A stretch of DNA of 14,314 nt. It comes from Anaerolineales bacterium. GTDB lineage: Bacteria > Chloroflexota > Anaerolineae > Anaerolineales > JABWBV01. Location: NCBI GenBank assembly GCA_027019845.1, contig JALUWE010000156.1, positions 1 through 14,314 on the forward strand, given 5' to 3'. The translations under genes were made by a program, and so were the position numbers. Shown in pieces: positions 6,648-13,227 of this stretch; position 1 is the first letter of the stretch, and each line of letters opens with the position of its first letter. Under the pieces are notes generated by a model, which saw only the letters and a program-made list of their open reading frames with translations, was not told the origin of the DNA and made no database searches.

Positions 6648-6731
6648 CTCCTGAGCGGAGGGGGGGATGGGTAATTGGGTAATTGCATCCTGAGCGGAAG
6701 GCGAACGGAGTGAGCCTGTAGTCGAAGGATG
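6648..6731. repeat. Remnant plus full palindromic element with (GGGTAATT)2
   Basis: CTCCTGAGCGGAGG at 6648-6661 is a left half joined directly to GGATGGG, so the middle of that copy is deleted. Two perfect GGGTAATT octamers (6669-6684) follow, then a full 46-bp element at 6686-6731 with the AAGGCGAACGGAGTGAGCCT centre. The arrangement octamer array then GCATCC is the same as at 1694-1772. Confidence 0.93.
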
Positions 6732-6750
6732 GGGGCTTGTCTTGAGCGCA

Positions 6751-6838
6751 AGTGACATAATGAAGTTTTTCCCGGTCGAGGCCGGGTGCGTTGTGGCTTT
6801 ACTCGCAATGACGCGCCTGAGTATACGCTAATTTTAGC
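6751..6838. other. Hairpin-rich intergenic stretch downstream of the TPR gene
   Basis: Three small inverted repeats occur: CTTG-AGCG-CAAG (6741-6752), CCCGG (6771-6775) with CCGGG (6782-6786), and GCTAA-TT-TTAGC (6827-6838). The minus strand also carries GTCATTGCGAGTAAAGCC, which resembles the degenerate GTCATTGCGAG-type repeats seen in many bacterial genomes. None has a proper T tract after a strong stem on either strand, so I do not call a terminator for the TPR gene. Confidence 0.4.
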
Positions 6839-6851
6839 ACAAGGATTTTGA

Positions 6852-8273
6852 TCAGGGAAAGTAACGTTGCAGGATGCGCTCGGCCTGGCGGGCGACGGGG
6901 GTGCCAGGCGCGAGTTGGATGGCTTTGGCAAGCTGCTGGCGGGCATTGGCCTGGTCGCCCTGTGCCAGATAGACCAGGCCGAGGTGGAGACGTGCGCTGG
7001 CATAGTTGGGGTCCACATCCAATGAACGGCGCAAAAAACGTTGCGCCAGGGCCATGTCATTGAGCAGGTAGTAGCCGTAGCCCATCAAATCGAGCGCGGC
7101 GGGGTCGTTCTCGTTCAATAGCAGCGCCTGCCGTGCGGCGGCCAGGCCGACTTCCTCGATCTGCACGCCGTTTTGCAGGGCAAACAGGGAAAGCAGGTGC
7201 CAGTAGGTTGCTTCGCGGGGCGCGAGTTCGGTGGCGCGGCGGTAGTAGGCCAACGCCTTGTTGAAATCCCCCAGCACGGCCAATGTGTTGCCGATCTCGG
7301 CCTGGACCGCGGGGTTTTCCGGCTCGATGCTGGCCGCAGCGTGGAAGTAGACCAGCGCCATCTCCGGCCTGCCGTTGCGTTTGTGGTACAGGCCGAAGAG
7401 CAGGTTGGCGGTCAGAGAGTAAGGGTTGAGTTCCAGGGCTTTTTGAAGCGCGGGCAGGCCGTCCTGCCCGGTCTGCTCTTGGGCTTCGCCCAGAAACGCC
7501 CAGGCCTCGGCGTAGTCCGGGTTGGCCTGCACCGCCTGGGAGAAGGCCTCGGCGGCCAGTTCCCATTCGTCCAGAAAGGCCAGCGCGCGACCGGCGTTGA
7601 GCAGGGTGTAGGCCGGGTCATCGGTTTGCGCGGCAGCGCGCAGGCTGCGCTGCAACAGTTGCACCGCCTCGGCCAGTTCCTGGTTGATCTCCACGGCTGC
7701 CAGCAGGTGCGCCAGCGCGGCCTCCGGCTGCCGGGTGGCCAGCATCAGCCCAAGCTGGTAACGGATTTGGGCGTTTTGCGGCTGGAGTTGGGCGATGTTT
7801 TGCAGGTCCTGGATGGCCGCGGGGTAGTTTTTTTGCCGACGGTGGGCTTCGAGCATACGGGTGTAGGTGGGAAGTGGATCGCCGCCGCGTTCCAGCGCGA
7901 GCTGCCACGTTTCCAGCGCGGCTTCCAGGTCGCCCGATTGGAAGTAAGCATCACCGAGGTAGAGGATGCCTTGCGGCGTGATCTGGCCGCGGGCCGCGGC
8001 CAGCTCGAGGTAGTCCGCGGCGCGCTGCGGGTCGCCGCCTTCCAGCGCGGCGCGGCCGGCGGTTTCCCACAGCGAGACGCGCCAGGGCTGGTATTCGAGC
8101 ACCGTGACGAAGTGATGGGACGCGCTGAGGAGGTCGCCGGATTCCAGCGCCACACGCGCCCCTTTCAGGGCACGGTCCAACCCTACCGGCCGCGGTACCA
8201 CCCCGGCGAACAACGCGAACAGGATCGGGACCGCGATCAGCAGCCAGATGTCGGGACGGATTCGATCTCGCAC
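6852..8273 (-). CDS. Membrane-anchored tetratricopeptide repeat protein
   Basis: A 473-residue protein with one N-terminal membrane segment at about 10-27 (IWLLIAVPILFALFAGVV), followed by consecutive TPR-like helical pairs to the end. Examples are NPDYAEAWAFLGEAQEQTGQ, ENPAVQAEIGNTLAVLGDFN and DPNYASARLHLGLVYLAQGD. TPRs are protein-interaction scaffolds; the partner is unknown. The basic residues before the membrane segment suggest an anchor with the TPR part outside. The start is GTG at 8273: an in-frame TGA lies at 8318-8316 and no ATG, GTG or TTG occurs between. A TATAAT lies six bases before the GTG, which suggests leaderless translation. It is divergent from the ACAD gene. Confidence 0.88.
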   Translation of the reverse strand: MRDRIRPDIWLLIAVPILFALFAGVVPRPVGLDRALKGARVALESGDLLSASHHFVTVLEYQPWRVSLWETAGRAALEGGDPQRAADYLELAAARGQITPQGILYLGDAYFQSGDLEAALETWQLALERGGDPLPTYTRMLEAHRRQKNYPAAIQDLQNIAQLQPQNAQIRYQLGLMLATRQPEAALAHLLAAVEINQELAEAVQLLQRSLRAAAQTDDPAYTLLNAGRALAFLDEWELAAEAFSQAVQANPDYAEAWAFLGEAQEQTGQDGLPALQKALELNPYSLTANLLFGLYHKRNGRPEMALVYFHAAASIEPENPAVQAEIGNTLAVLGDFNKALAYYRRATELAPREATYWHLLSLFALQNGVQIEEVGLAAARQALLLNENDPAALDLMGYGYYLLNDMALAQRFLRRSLDVDPNYASARLHLGLVYLAQGDQANARQQLAKAIQLAPGTPVARQAERILQRYFP

Positions 8274-8279
8274 CCGGCT

Positions 8280-8285
8280 ATTATA
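8280..8285 (-). promoter_or_regulatory. Perfect -10 box of the TPR gene, implying a leaderless mRNA
   Basis: The minus strand reads TATAAT and then AGCCGG before GTG. The usual distance from a -10 box to the start site places +1 on the GTG itself. I see no good -35 box. The box is inside the -35 zone of the opposite ACAD promoter. Confidence 0.5.
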
Positions 8286-8300
8286 GCCCAGGGCATGAGG

Positions 8301-8306
8301 TATAAT
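8301..8306 (+). promoter_or_regulatory. Perfect -10 box of the ACAD operon
   Basis: TATAAT at 8301-8306 predicts a start near 8313 and a leader of about 31 nt. The -35 zone (about 8278-8283) is poor and overlaps the -10 box of the divergent TPR gene, so the two promoters probably compete or need an activator. Confidence 0.55.
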
Positions 8307-8332
8307 TGGTGAAATTCATCACACTTATTTTC

Positions 8333-8338
8333 AGGAGA
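8333..8338 (+). promoter_or_regulatory. Ribosome binding site of the ACAD gene
   Basis: AGGAGA lies five bases before the ATG at 8344. Confidence 0.8.
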
Positions 8339-8343
8339 ACAGC

Positions 8344-9564
8344 ATGGACTTCACGTTGTCGGACGAGCACCGCATGGTGCAGCAGATGGTCAGGGATTTC
8401 GTACAAAAGGAGGTCGCGCCGGTCATCAAGGAGTACGACCGCAAGCAAGAGATGGCGCCTTTCATTTTGCCGCGCATGGCCGAGTTGGGCATCTTGGGCA
8501 TCAACATTCCGGTGCGTTACGGCGGCCAGGGGTTTGATTACATCACCCTGGGGCTGGTGTGCGAAGAACTGGAGGCGGTGGACAGCACCTTGCGGGTGGT
8601 AATGTCCGTACACATGGGGTTGAACAGCATGGCCTTGCTGCAATGGGGTACGGAGGAACAAAAGCAGAAGTTCCTGGTGCCGCAGGCGCGCGGGGAGAAG
8701 TACGGCTGCTTCGGCCTAACCGAGCCGGGCGTGGGTTCGGACGTGGCGAACATGAGCAGCACCGCCCGCCGCGAGGGGGACGAATATGTGTTGAACGGCG
8801 AGAAGATGTGGATCTCGCTGGCGACCAAAGCGCACCACGCGCTGATCGTGGCGCGCACCAATCCCGAGGCGGACAAACCCAGCCGCGGGCTTTCCGCGTT
8901 CATGGTGGAACTGGACCGCCCCGGCATCAAGACCGGCGACATCCACGGCAAGCTGGGCGTGCGCGCCGGTTCGACCGGCTGGATTTCGATGACGGACGTG
9001 CGTGTGCCGGTCGAAAACCGCCTGGGCGAGGAGGGCGAGGGCTTCAAGATCGCCATGTCGTGCCTGGACAACGGGCGGTACACCGTGGCCGCGGGCGCGA
9101 CGGGTTTGATCCGCGCCAGCCTGGAGGCCAGCGTAAAATACTGCCACGAGCGCAAGGCGTTCGGCCGCGAGATCGGCAAGTTTCAACTGGTGCAGCAAAA
9201 AATCGCCCACATGCAGCGGGATTACGAGATCGCCCGCCTGCTCTACCTGCGGGCCGGTTGGATGAAGAACCAGGGCCTGCGCAACACCAAAGAGACCTCG
9301 CAGGCAAAGTGGTTCGCCACCGACGCATCATTCGAGGCCGCCAATCAGGCCATCCAGATTCATGGGGCGTACGGTTACAGCGACGAGTACGATGTGGAGC
9401 GCTACCTGCGCAACGCGCGCGGCGCGATCATCTACGAAGGCACCAGCGAAATCCACCAACTGATGCAGGCCGGCTACGCGCTGGGCTACCGCGAAGACAA
9501 ACCGCTGCGCTGCGAGCTGCCGGCGTATGACGAGGAATTTTGGAATGCGGAGGGGAATGCATAA
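8344..9564 (+). CDS. Acyl-CoA dehydrogenase
   Basis: A 406-residue FAD enzyme that oxidises acyl-CoA to trans-2-enoyl-CoA and passes electrons to electron-transfer flavoprotein. The N-terminal helical domain starts MDFTLSDEHRMVQQMVRDF. CFGLTEPGVGSDVANMSS is the first family signature (FAD and substrate contacts), MWISLATKA the next FAD segment. QIHGAYGYSDEYDVERYLRNAR leads to IYEGTSEIHQ, where E365 is the expected catalytic base, as in short- and medium-chain and glutaryl-CoA enzymes. Substrate length cannot be set by eye; a branched-chain, butyryl or glutaryl-CoA role remains possible. It heads an operon with etfB and etfA, interrupted by an MNT-HEPN pair. The stop codon lies within a hairpin. 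Confidence 0.96.
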   Translation: MDFTLSDEHRMVQQMVRDFVQKEVAPVIKEYDRKQEMAPFILPRMAELGILGINIPVRYGGQGFDYITLGLVCEELEAVDSTLRVVMSVHMGLNSMALLQWGTEEQKQKFLVPQARGEKYGCFGLTEPGVGSDVANMSSTARREGDEYVLNGEKMWISLATKAHHALIVARTNPEADKPSRGLSAFMVELDRPGIKTGDIHGKLGVRAGSTGWISMTDVRVPVENRLGEEGEGFKIAMSCLDNGRYTVAAGATGLIRASLEASVKYCHERKAFGREIGKFQLVQQKIAHMQRDYEIARLLYLRAGWMKNQGLRNTKETSQAKWFATDASFEAANQAIQIHGAYGYSDEYDVERYLRNARGAIIYEGTSEIHQLMQAGYALGYREDKPLRCELPAYDEEFWNAEGNA

Positions 9565-9585
9565 AGCGTACTACGCCTTATGCAT
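9557..9585. promoter_or_regulatory. 29-nt near-perfect hairpin at the ACAD stop / MNT start
   Basis: ATGCATAA (9557-9564) pairs with TTATGCAT (9578-9585); after one A/C mismatch, GCGT pairs with ACGC around an ACT loop, giving 12 paired positions. The ACAD stop TAA (9562-9564) is in the left arm and the candidate MNT ATG (9584) overlaps the right arm. No T tract follows, so it is not an intrinsic terminator. It may be a processing or translation-control hairpin, or as DNA an operator for the toxin-antitoxin pair. Confidence 0.7.
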
Positions 9586-10003
9586 GAATGATATGTTGTT
9601 GATCGAGGAAGCGAAACAGAAACTAAAGCACCTCACGCCTGACGAATGGAAAGCGTTGGAGGCGATTGTCACCCGTTTGCATGAGATTTACGGGCAAGAT
9701 TTGATTCGGGTAGTGCTGTTTGGCTCCAAAGCGCGTGGGGACTTCGATGATGAATCTGATCTGGACTTGTTGATAGTGGTACGGATGAAGGAAGCGGATT
9801 ACGACAAACACTGGCTTAGGATTCTGGATAACACCTGGGAAATTGAGCTGAAATACGGTATTGTGACAACGATGATCATTAAAAGCCTCTCCCAATACAA
9901 GCGAATGGTAAAGCATGGCTTGCTGCTTGCCAAAAACATCTCAACGGATGGAATTGTTTTATGGACCAGGCAACCAGAAAGGCTTACATACGACTACGGC
10001 TAG
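9584..10003 (+). CDS. MNT-type nucleotidyltransferase, putative type VII antitoxin
   Basis: A 139-residue minimal nucleotidyltransferase. VVLFGSKARGDFDDESDLDL holds the signature G47-S48 and the metal-binding D59 and D61. The position of the third carboxylate is not clear (the region reads ELKYGIVTTMII). In known MNT/HEPN modules the MNT protein neutralises the HEPN toxin by adding AMP to it. Start choice is uncertain: ATG 9584 (MNDMLL) is taken; ATG 9593 and ATG 9557 are alternatives, and the only SD-like sequence (GGAGGGG, 9549-9555) lies before the hairpin. The gene overlaps the HEPN gene by 43 bp. Hand-counted GC is 30/60 (9601-9660) and 22/60 (9841-9900), well below the neighbouring genes, a sign of acquisition. 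Confidence 0.88.
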   Translation: MNDMLLIEEAKQKLKHLTPDEWKALEAIVTRLHEIYGQDLIRVVLFGSKARGDFDDESDLDLLIVVRMKEADYDKHWLRILDNTWEIELKYGIVTTMIIKSLSQYKRMVKHGLLLAKNISTDGIVLWTRQPERLTYDYG

Positions 10004-10368
10004 AGAAGGTACAGGCAAACCTGACGGCTGCACAGGATAATCTGGCTTTAGGGCATGTGCAGACCGTGGTAAACCGGGCATACTACGCTATCTTTCACAT
10101 CACTTCAGCGGCCTTGCTCTGGCTGCAAGTTGAACGTGTCAAACATGCTGGAATTCACGCTTCGTTGGGAGAATACTTGATCAAGCCTGGGTTCATCGAG
10201 CCTGAATATGGAAAAATATTTACGCGGGTACGGCGAGAACGCGAAAAGCAAGATTATGACCTTGAAGCCAACCCGCCCTCTTTGAGTGACACAACACAAC
10301 TGCTTAAAGATGCCAAGCGATTTGTTGCTCGTCTTGAGCGTTTCCTGCACGAACAAGGTGCTATATAA
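9961..10368 (+). CDS. HEPN domain protein, putative type VII toxin
   Basis: A 135-residue all-helical HEPN protein similar to the UPF0332 group that follows nucleotidyltransferases. NRAYYAIFHITSAALLW (38-54) has R39 and H46, an R-x6-H spacing that fits the HEPN nuclease motif, although in this subgroup the arrangement is also a structural signature, so RNase activity is not assured. KHAGIHASLGEYLI (61-74) and RREREKQDYD (91-100) are further conserved-looking segments. ATG 9961 lies inside the MNT gene (43-bp overlap), implying translational coupling. Sampled GC is 26/60 (10201-10260). It ends 60 bp before the etfB start. Confidence 0.87.
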   Translation: MDQATRKAYIRLRLEKVQANLTAAQDNLALGHVQTVVNRAYYAIFHITSAALLWLQVERVKHAGIHASLGEYLIKPGFIEPEYGKIFTRVRREREKQDYDLEANPPSLSDTTQLLKDAKRFVARLERFLHEQGAI

Positions 10369-10416
10369 GCCGGATTGCAAATCGACAGATCGAAAGCCCA
10401 ACTCAAAACTCAAACT

Positions 10417-10422
10417 AGGAGG
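10417..10422 (+). promoter_or_regulatory. etfB: Ribosome binding site setting a TTG start for etfB
   Basis: A consensus AGGAGG stands six bases before TTG at 10429, which is where the EtfB N-terminus (MKIVVCVKQVPDT) begins. The in-frame TTG at 10375 lacks such a site and would add unrelated residues. Confidence 0.85.
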
Positions 10423-10428
10423 AACACC

Positions 10429-11187
10429 TTGAAAATCGTAGTCTGCGTCAAACAAGTGCCCGATACCGCCGCTAAAGTGGTGGTGCAGAACGGGCAAGTC
10501 ACCTGGGGGGATGCGCCGCTGGTGCTCAACCCCTGGGACGAATATGCGGTGGAGGCCGCGCTTCAAGTGGGCGGCGACGTGACCGTGATCACCATGGGTG
10601 AACAAGGCGGCAACGAAGCCCTCAAACACTCGCTGGCCATGGGCTGCAATAACGCCGTGCTGGTCTCGGACCCGGCCCTGGCGAGTGCCGACAGCCAGGC
10701 CACCGCCCGCGTGCTGGCCGCAGCCATCCAGAAGATCGGGGATGTGGACCTGGTCTTCTTCGGCAAACAGGCCATCGACGGGGACGGCGGGGTGACCGCG
10801 GCGCAAACCGCGCGCGTGCTCGGCTGGCCGATCCTGTCGTCCGCGGCTGGAATCGAAGCCACGGACGGGCGGCTCAAAGTCGACCGCAGCATGGAAGAAG
10901 GCCGCCAGCAGGTGGAAGCACCCCTGCCCGCGGTGGTCAGCGTCACCAAAGACGTCGGCGAACCGCGCTACCCCTCCTTCATGGGCATCCGCAAGGCCTC
11001 GCGGGCCAAAATCCCCACCTGGAGCCTGGCGGATTTGGGCATCGACGCGCCCCGGGCGGTGGTCGCCTGGCCCGAAGTTTCCAACCCCCCGGTCAGGGAG
11101 GTGGTGTGCGAGATCATCACCGGCGACAGCCCCGAAGAGATCGCCAACACCCTGGCGGATAAAATTCTGGCGGAGAAGGTGATATGA
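10429..11187 (+). CDS. etfB: Electron transfer flavoprotein, beta subunit
   Basis: A 252-residue EtfB that pairs with EtfA to shuttle electrons from acyl-CoA dehydrogenase to a membrane quinone reductase or other acceptor. MKIVVCVKQVPDTAA is the family start; NPWDEYAVEAAL (34-45) and FFGKQAIDGDGGVTAAQTA (110-128) are EtfB signatures. NPWDE-A-EEA-like sequence is nearer to the non-bifurcating EtfB type than to the NPDDKAGLEAAL form of bifurcating proteins, but that is a judgement by eye. Start is TTG. The stop overlaps the etfA start as ATGA. A promoter of its own is not evident, so expression probably reads through the MNT-HEPN pair from the ACAD promoter. Confidence 0.95.
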   Translation: MKIVVCVKQVPDTAAKVVVQNGQVTWGDAPLVLNPWDEYAVEAALQVGGDVTVITMGEQGGNEALKHSLAMGCNNAVLVSDPALASADSQATARVLAAAIQKIGDVDLVFFGKQAIDGDGGVTAAQTARVLGWPILSSAAGIEATDGRLKVDRSMEEGRQQVEAPLPAVVSVTKDVGEPRYPSFMGIRKASRAKIPTWSLADLGIDAPRAVVAWPEVSNPPVREVVCEIITGDSPEEIANTLADKILAEKVI

Positions 11188-12221
11188 GCGGCAACGTATA
11201 CGTTTACATCGACCAATTCAAAGGCCAACCCCTGCCCACCTCCTGGGAGGCTGTGGGAGAGGCCCGCGCGCTGGCCGATCAGCTTGGCGGCAGCGTCACC
11301 GCGCTGGTAGCCGGGCAGCACGTTTCAGAGGCGGCCCAGCAGGCCATCCACTACGGCGCGGACCGGGTGCTGGTGGCCGACTCCCCTGTTTTGGCGGATT
11401 ACCGCGCCGAACCCTACGCCACCGTGGTCGCCAACATGGCGCGGGAGGCCGACATCCTGCTGTTTCCGACCACCACGCGCGGCCGCGAGCTGGCCGCCAT
11501 GTGCGCCATCGACCTGAACACCGGCGCGATCACCGATGTGACCGCCATCGAGCTGCAAGACGGCCAGATCACGGCGACCAAACCGGTATACGCGGGCAAA
11601 CTGCTCTCCAAAGTGGTGTGCAACGCGCGGCCCCAGATCGTCACCCTGCGCAGCCGCGCCTTCCCCAAACCCGAAGCCGACGCCTCCCGCTCCGGCGAGA
11701 TCGTCCCGGTCGAGGTGGGGCTGTCGGAAGACGAGATCGCCACCAAAGTCACCGGTTACGCGGAGGCCGAAGGCGGCGTCAGCCTGACGGACGCGGGCAT
11801 CATCGTCTCCGGCGGGCGCGGCGTCTCCAACAATCCGAAACTCACCCCACCCGACGGTATGGACGAGAAGGAAGCCGAAATCTGGCGCGCCCGGCAGGGC
11901 TTCAAGCTGGTGGGCGAGCTGGCGGAGGTGCTGGGGGCCGCGGTGGGTGCCAGCCGGGCCGCGGTGGATGCCGGGTACATCCCCTACGCGCACCAGGTGG
12001 GGCAGACCGGCAAGGTGGTTTCCCCCAATCTGTACATCGCCTGCGGCATCTCGGGCGCCATCCAGCACCAGGCCGGGATGCGCACTAGCAAGGTGATCGT
12101 GGCGATCAACAAAGACCCGGACGCGCCGATCTTCAAGCTGGCGCGTTTCGGCGTGGTCGCGGATTTGTACGACATCCTGCCCCCTCTGACACAGGCTTTC
12201 AAGGAGCGGTTGGGCAAATAA
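11184..12221 (+). CDS. etfA: Electron transfer flavoprotein, alpha subunit
   Basis: A 345-residue EtfA. The N-terminal domain (1 to about 185) has the adenine-nucleotide-hydrolase-like fold shared with EtfB, including LLFPTTTRGRELAAMCA. The C-terminal domain binds FAD: IIVSGGRGVSN, then from residue 264 GYIPYAHQVGQTGKVVSPNL, and YIACGISGAIQHQAGM with INKDPDAPIF after it. All expected FAD segments are present and the length is normal for long-type EtfA. It overlaps etfB by 4 bp, implying coupled translation, and is followed by a strong terminator. A ferredoxin domain, as found in some anaerobic EtfA proteins, is absent. Confidence 0.96.
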   Translation: MSGNVYVYIDQFKGQPLPTSWEAVGEARALADQLGGSVTALVAGQHVSEAAQQAIHYGADRVLVADSPVLADYRAEPYATVVANMAREADILLFPTTTRGRELAAMCAIDLNTGAITDVTAIELQDGQITATKPVYAGKLLSKVVCNARPQIVTLRSRAFPKPEADASRSGEIVPVEVGLSEDEIATKVTGYAEAEGGVSLTDAGIIVSGGRGVSNNPKLTPPDGMDEKEAEIWRARQGFKLVGELAEVLGAAVGASRAAVDAGYIPYAHQVGQTGKVVSPNLYIACGISGAIQHQAGMRTSKVIVAINKDPDAPIFKLARFGVVADLYDILPPLTQAFKERLGK

Positions 12222-12251
12222 CGCAGAATACCAACGCCCCCAAAACCGCAT

Positions 12252-12278
12252 AACGCCCGGAACGGTCCGGGCGTTTTT
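12252..12278 (+). terminator. Intrinsic terminator of the ACAD-etfBA operon
   Basis: AACGCCCGGA (12252-12261) pairs perfectly with TCCGGGCGTT (12266-12275) around ACGG, followed by TTT (five T in a row counting the stem end). Confidence 0.95.
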
Positions 12279-12305
12279 CATTGGAGATCATGTATACGAC
12301 CTGGT

Positions 12306-12327
12306 AAGCGAGACGGCATCTCGTTTT
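12306..12327. terminator. Possible second, weaker terminator
   Basis: AAGCGAGA pairs with TCTCGTTT (one G-T pair) around CGGCA, with TTTTA overlapping the stem end. It lies between the convergent etfA and methyltransferase genes. It could back up the first terminator; for the minus strand the following sequence (CTTACCAG) has no T run. Confidence 0.4.
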
Positions 12328-12349
12328 ACACACTCTCGATTTATGGTAA

Positions 12350-13144
12350 TCATTCCCCCAAAAACTTTACGGCCCGAAGGGCTAAAAAAAGCGGTATTTC
12401 CCGGTTAGCCAGATTCTCGGCTTTGGCGCGCGGCCCGGTTTTCTTTACCTTGTAGGTGGGAATCTCTTTCATCCTATCCATGTAGAGACCGTTTTCCGCC
12501 AGCGTGTTGACATAATCCTGGAGAGGGCGATGGAAGCTGCGGCTTACTCCGGTCTGACCCGGATAAGGTTTCAAGGGAATAGCCAACTGCGTCAGATAAC
12601 GATCAACCCGTCTGAATTGCAGCTTTCGCCCCTCATCCCATCCCCAACCGCTCTGGCGGGGAATTCTAAAGCACGGGTGCGTCATCAAGATCACCACTCG
12701 ACCTCCAGGAACGAGCGCCCAGGCGGCGCTTTCCAGCGCCTCATTCAGCGGATCCATATCCTGGATGCTCAACAAAAATACCACCGCATCGAACGATTGC
12801 GGCGTAAATTGAGGAATTCCGGAGAGATGAAGGGCGTTTCCGTGGACAAATTTTCCGTGTTCTCGATGATGCTTGCGAGCATATGCAAGCAATTTTTCAC
12901 TGACGTCGATCCCGGTGTAAATCCCGCCCGCCCGAGAAATGAAAGGCGCCAACACGCCTTGACCAGCCCCCATGTCCAAAACTCGCTCCCCAGCCTGGAG
13001 GTGTAACAATTCGAGTACGGCTGGAATGGCAAGTTTGCGATGGTGCTTGCTACCCTCCTTCCCCACCCAGCCATCATACCAGCGCGCCAGCGGGTCCCAG
13101 CTTGTCTTCGGGCGCGATTTTTGGGAGCCTCGTTTTGCAGACAT
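12350..13144 (-). CDS. Class I SAM-dependent methyltransferase
   Basis: A 264-residue Rossmann-type methyltransferase. Motif I is VLDMGAGQG (55-63), with D80 in GIDVSEK as the expected ribose-binding acid. FDAVVFLLSIQDMD (118-131) is the motif after strand 4 and LVPGGRVVILMTHPCF (144-159) the next conserved block. The N-terminal WDPLARWYDGWVG is common in Chloroflexota and archaeal family members. The substrate is not known; small molecules, lipids, quinones or sugars are all possible. ATG at 13144 is supported by GGAG just upstream with short spacing. It lies 83 bp downstream of the Wzz-type gene on the same strand and may belong to that polysaccharide locus. Base composition is less GC-rich than the Etf operon. 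Confidence 0.88.
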   Translation of the reverse strand: MSAKRGSQKSRPKTSWDPLARWYDGWVGKEGSKHHRKLAIPAVLELLHLQAGERVLDMGAGQGVLAPFISRAGGIYTGIDVSEKLLAYARKHHREHGKFVHGNALHLSGIPQFTPQSFDAVVFLLSIQDMDPLNEALESAAWALVPGGRVVILMTHPCFRIPRQSGWGWDEGRKLQFRRVDRYLTQLAIPLKPYPGQTGVSRSFHRPLQDYVNTLAENGLYMDRMKEIPTYKVKKTGPRAKAENLANREIPLFLALRAVKFLGE

Positions 13145-13227
13145 AATCTCCGGCTGCGCAGCGCGGCGTGCGAAGCGCCTGGCGCTCTCCCGGTGACATT
13201 CCAGTATCTCGGAGGGAACCTGTTGCC

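Noticed and set aside
6626..7060. 144-residue frame on the minus strand
   Set aside because: Out-of-frame reading of the TPR gene that continues into repeats.
9527..9583. Long form of the MNT protein starting inside the ACAD gene
   Set aside because: The added residues overlap ACAD coding sequence and the hairpin and do not look like part of the nucleotidyltransferase fold; no ribosome binding site at proper spacing.
9557..9585. Rho-independent terminator of the ACAD gene
   Set aside because: The stem is strong but is followed by ATGAATGATATG with no T tract.
10400..10416. AACTCAA heptamer duplication before etfB
   Set aside because: Only two units in a short leader; too little to separate from chance.
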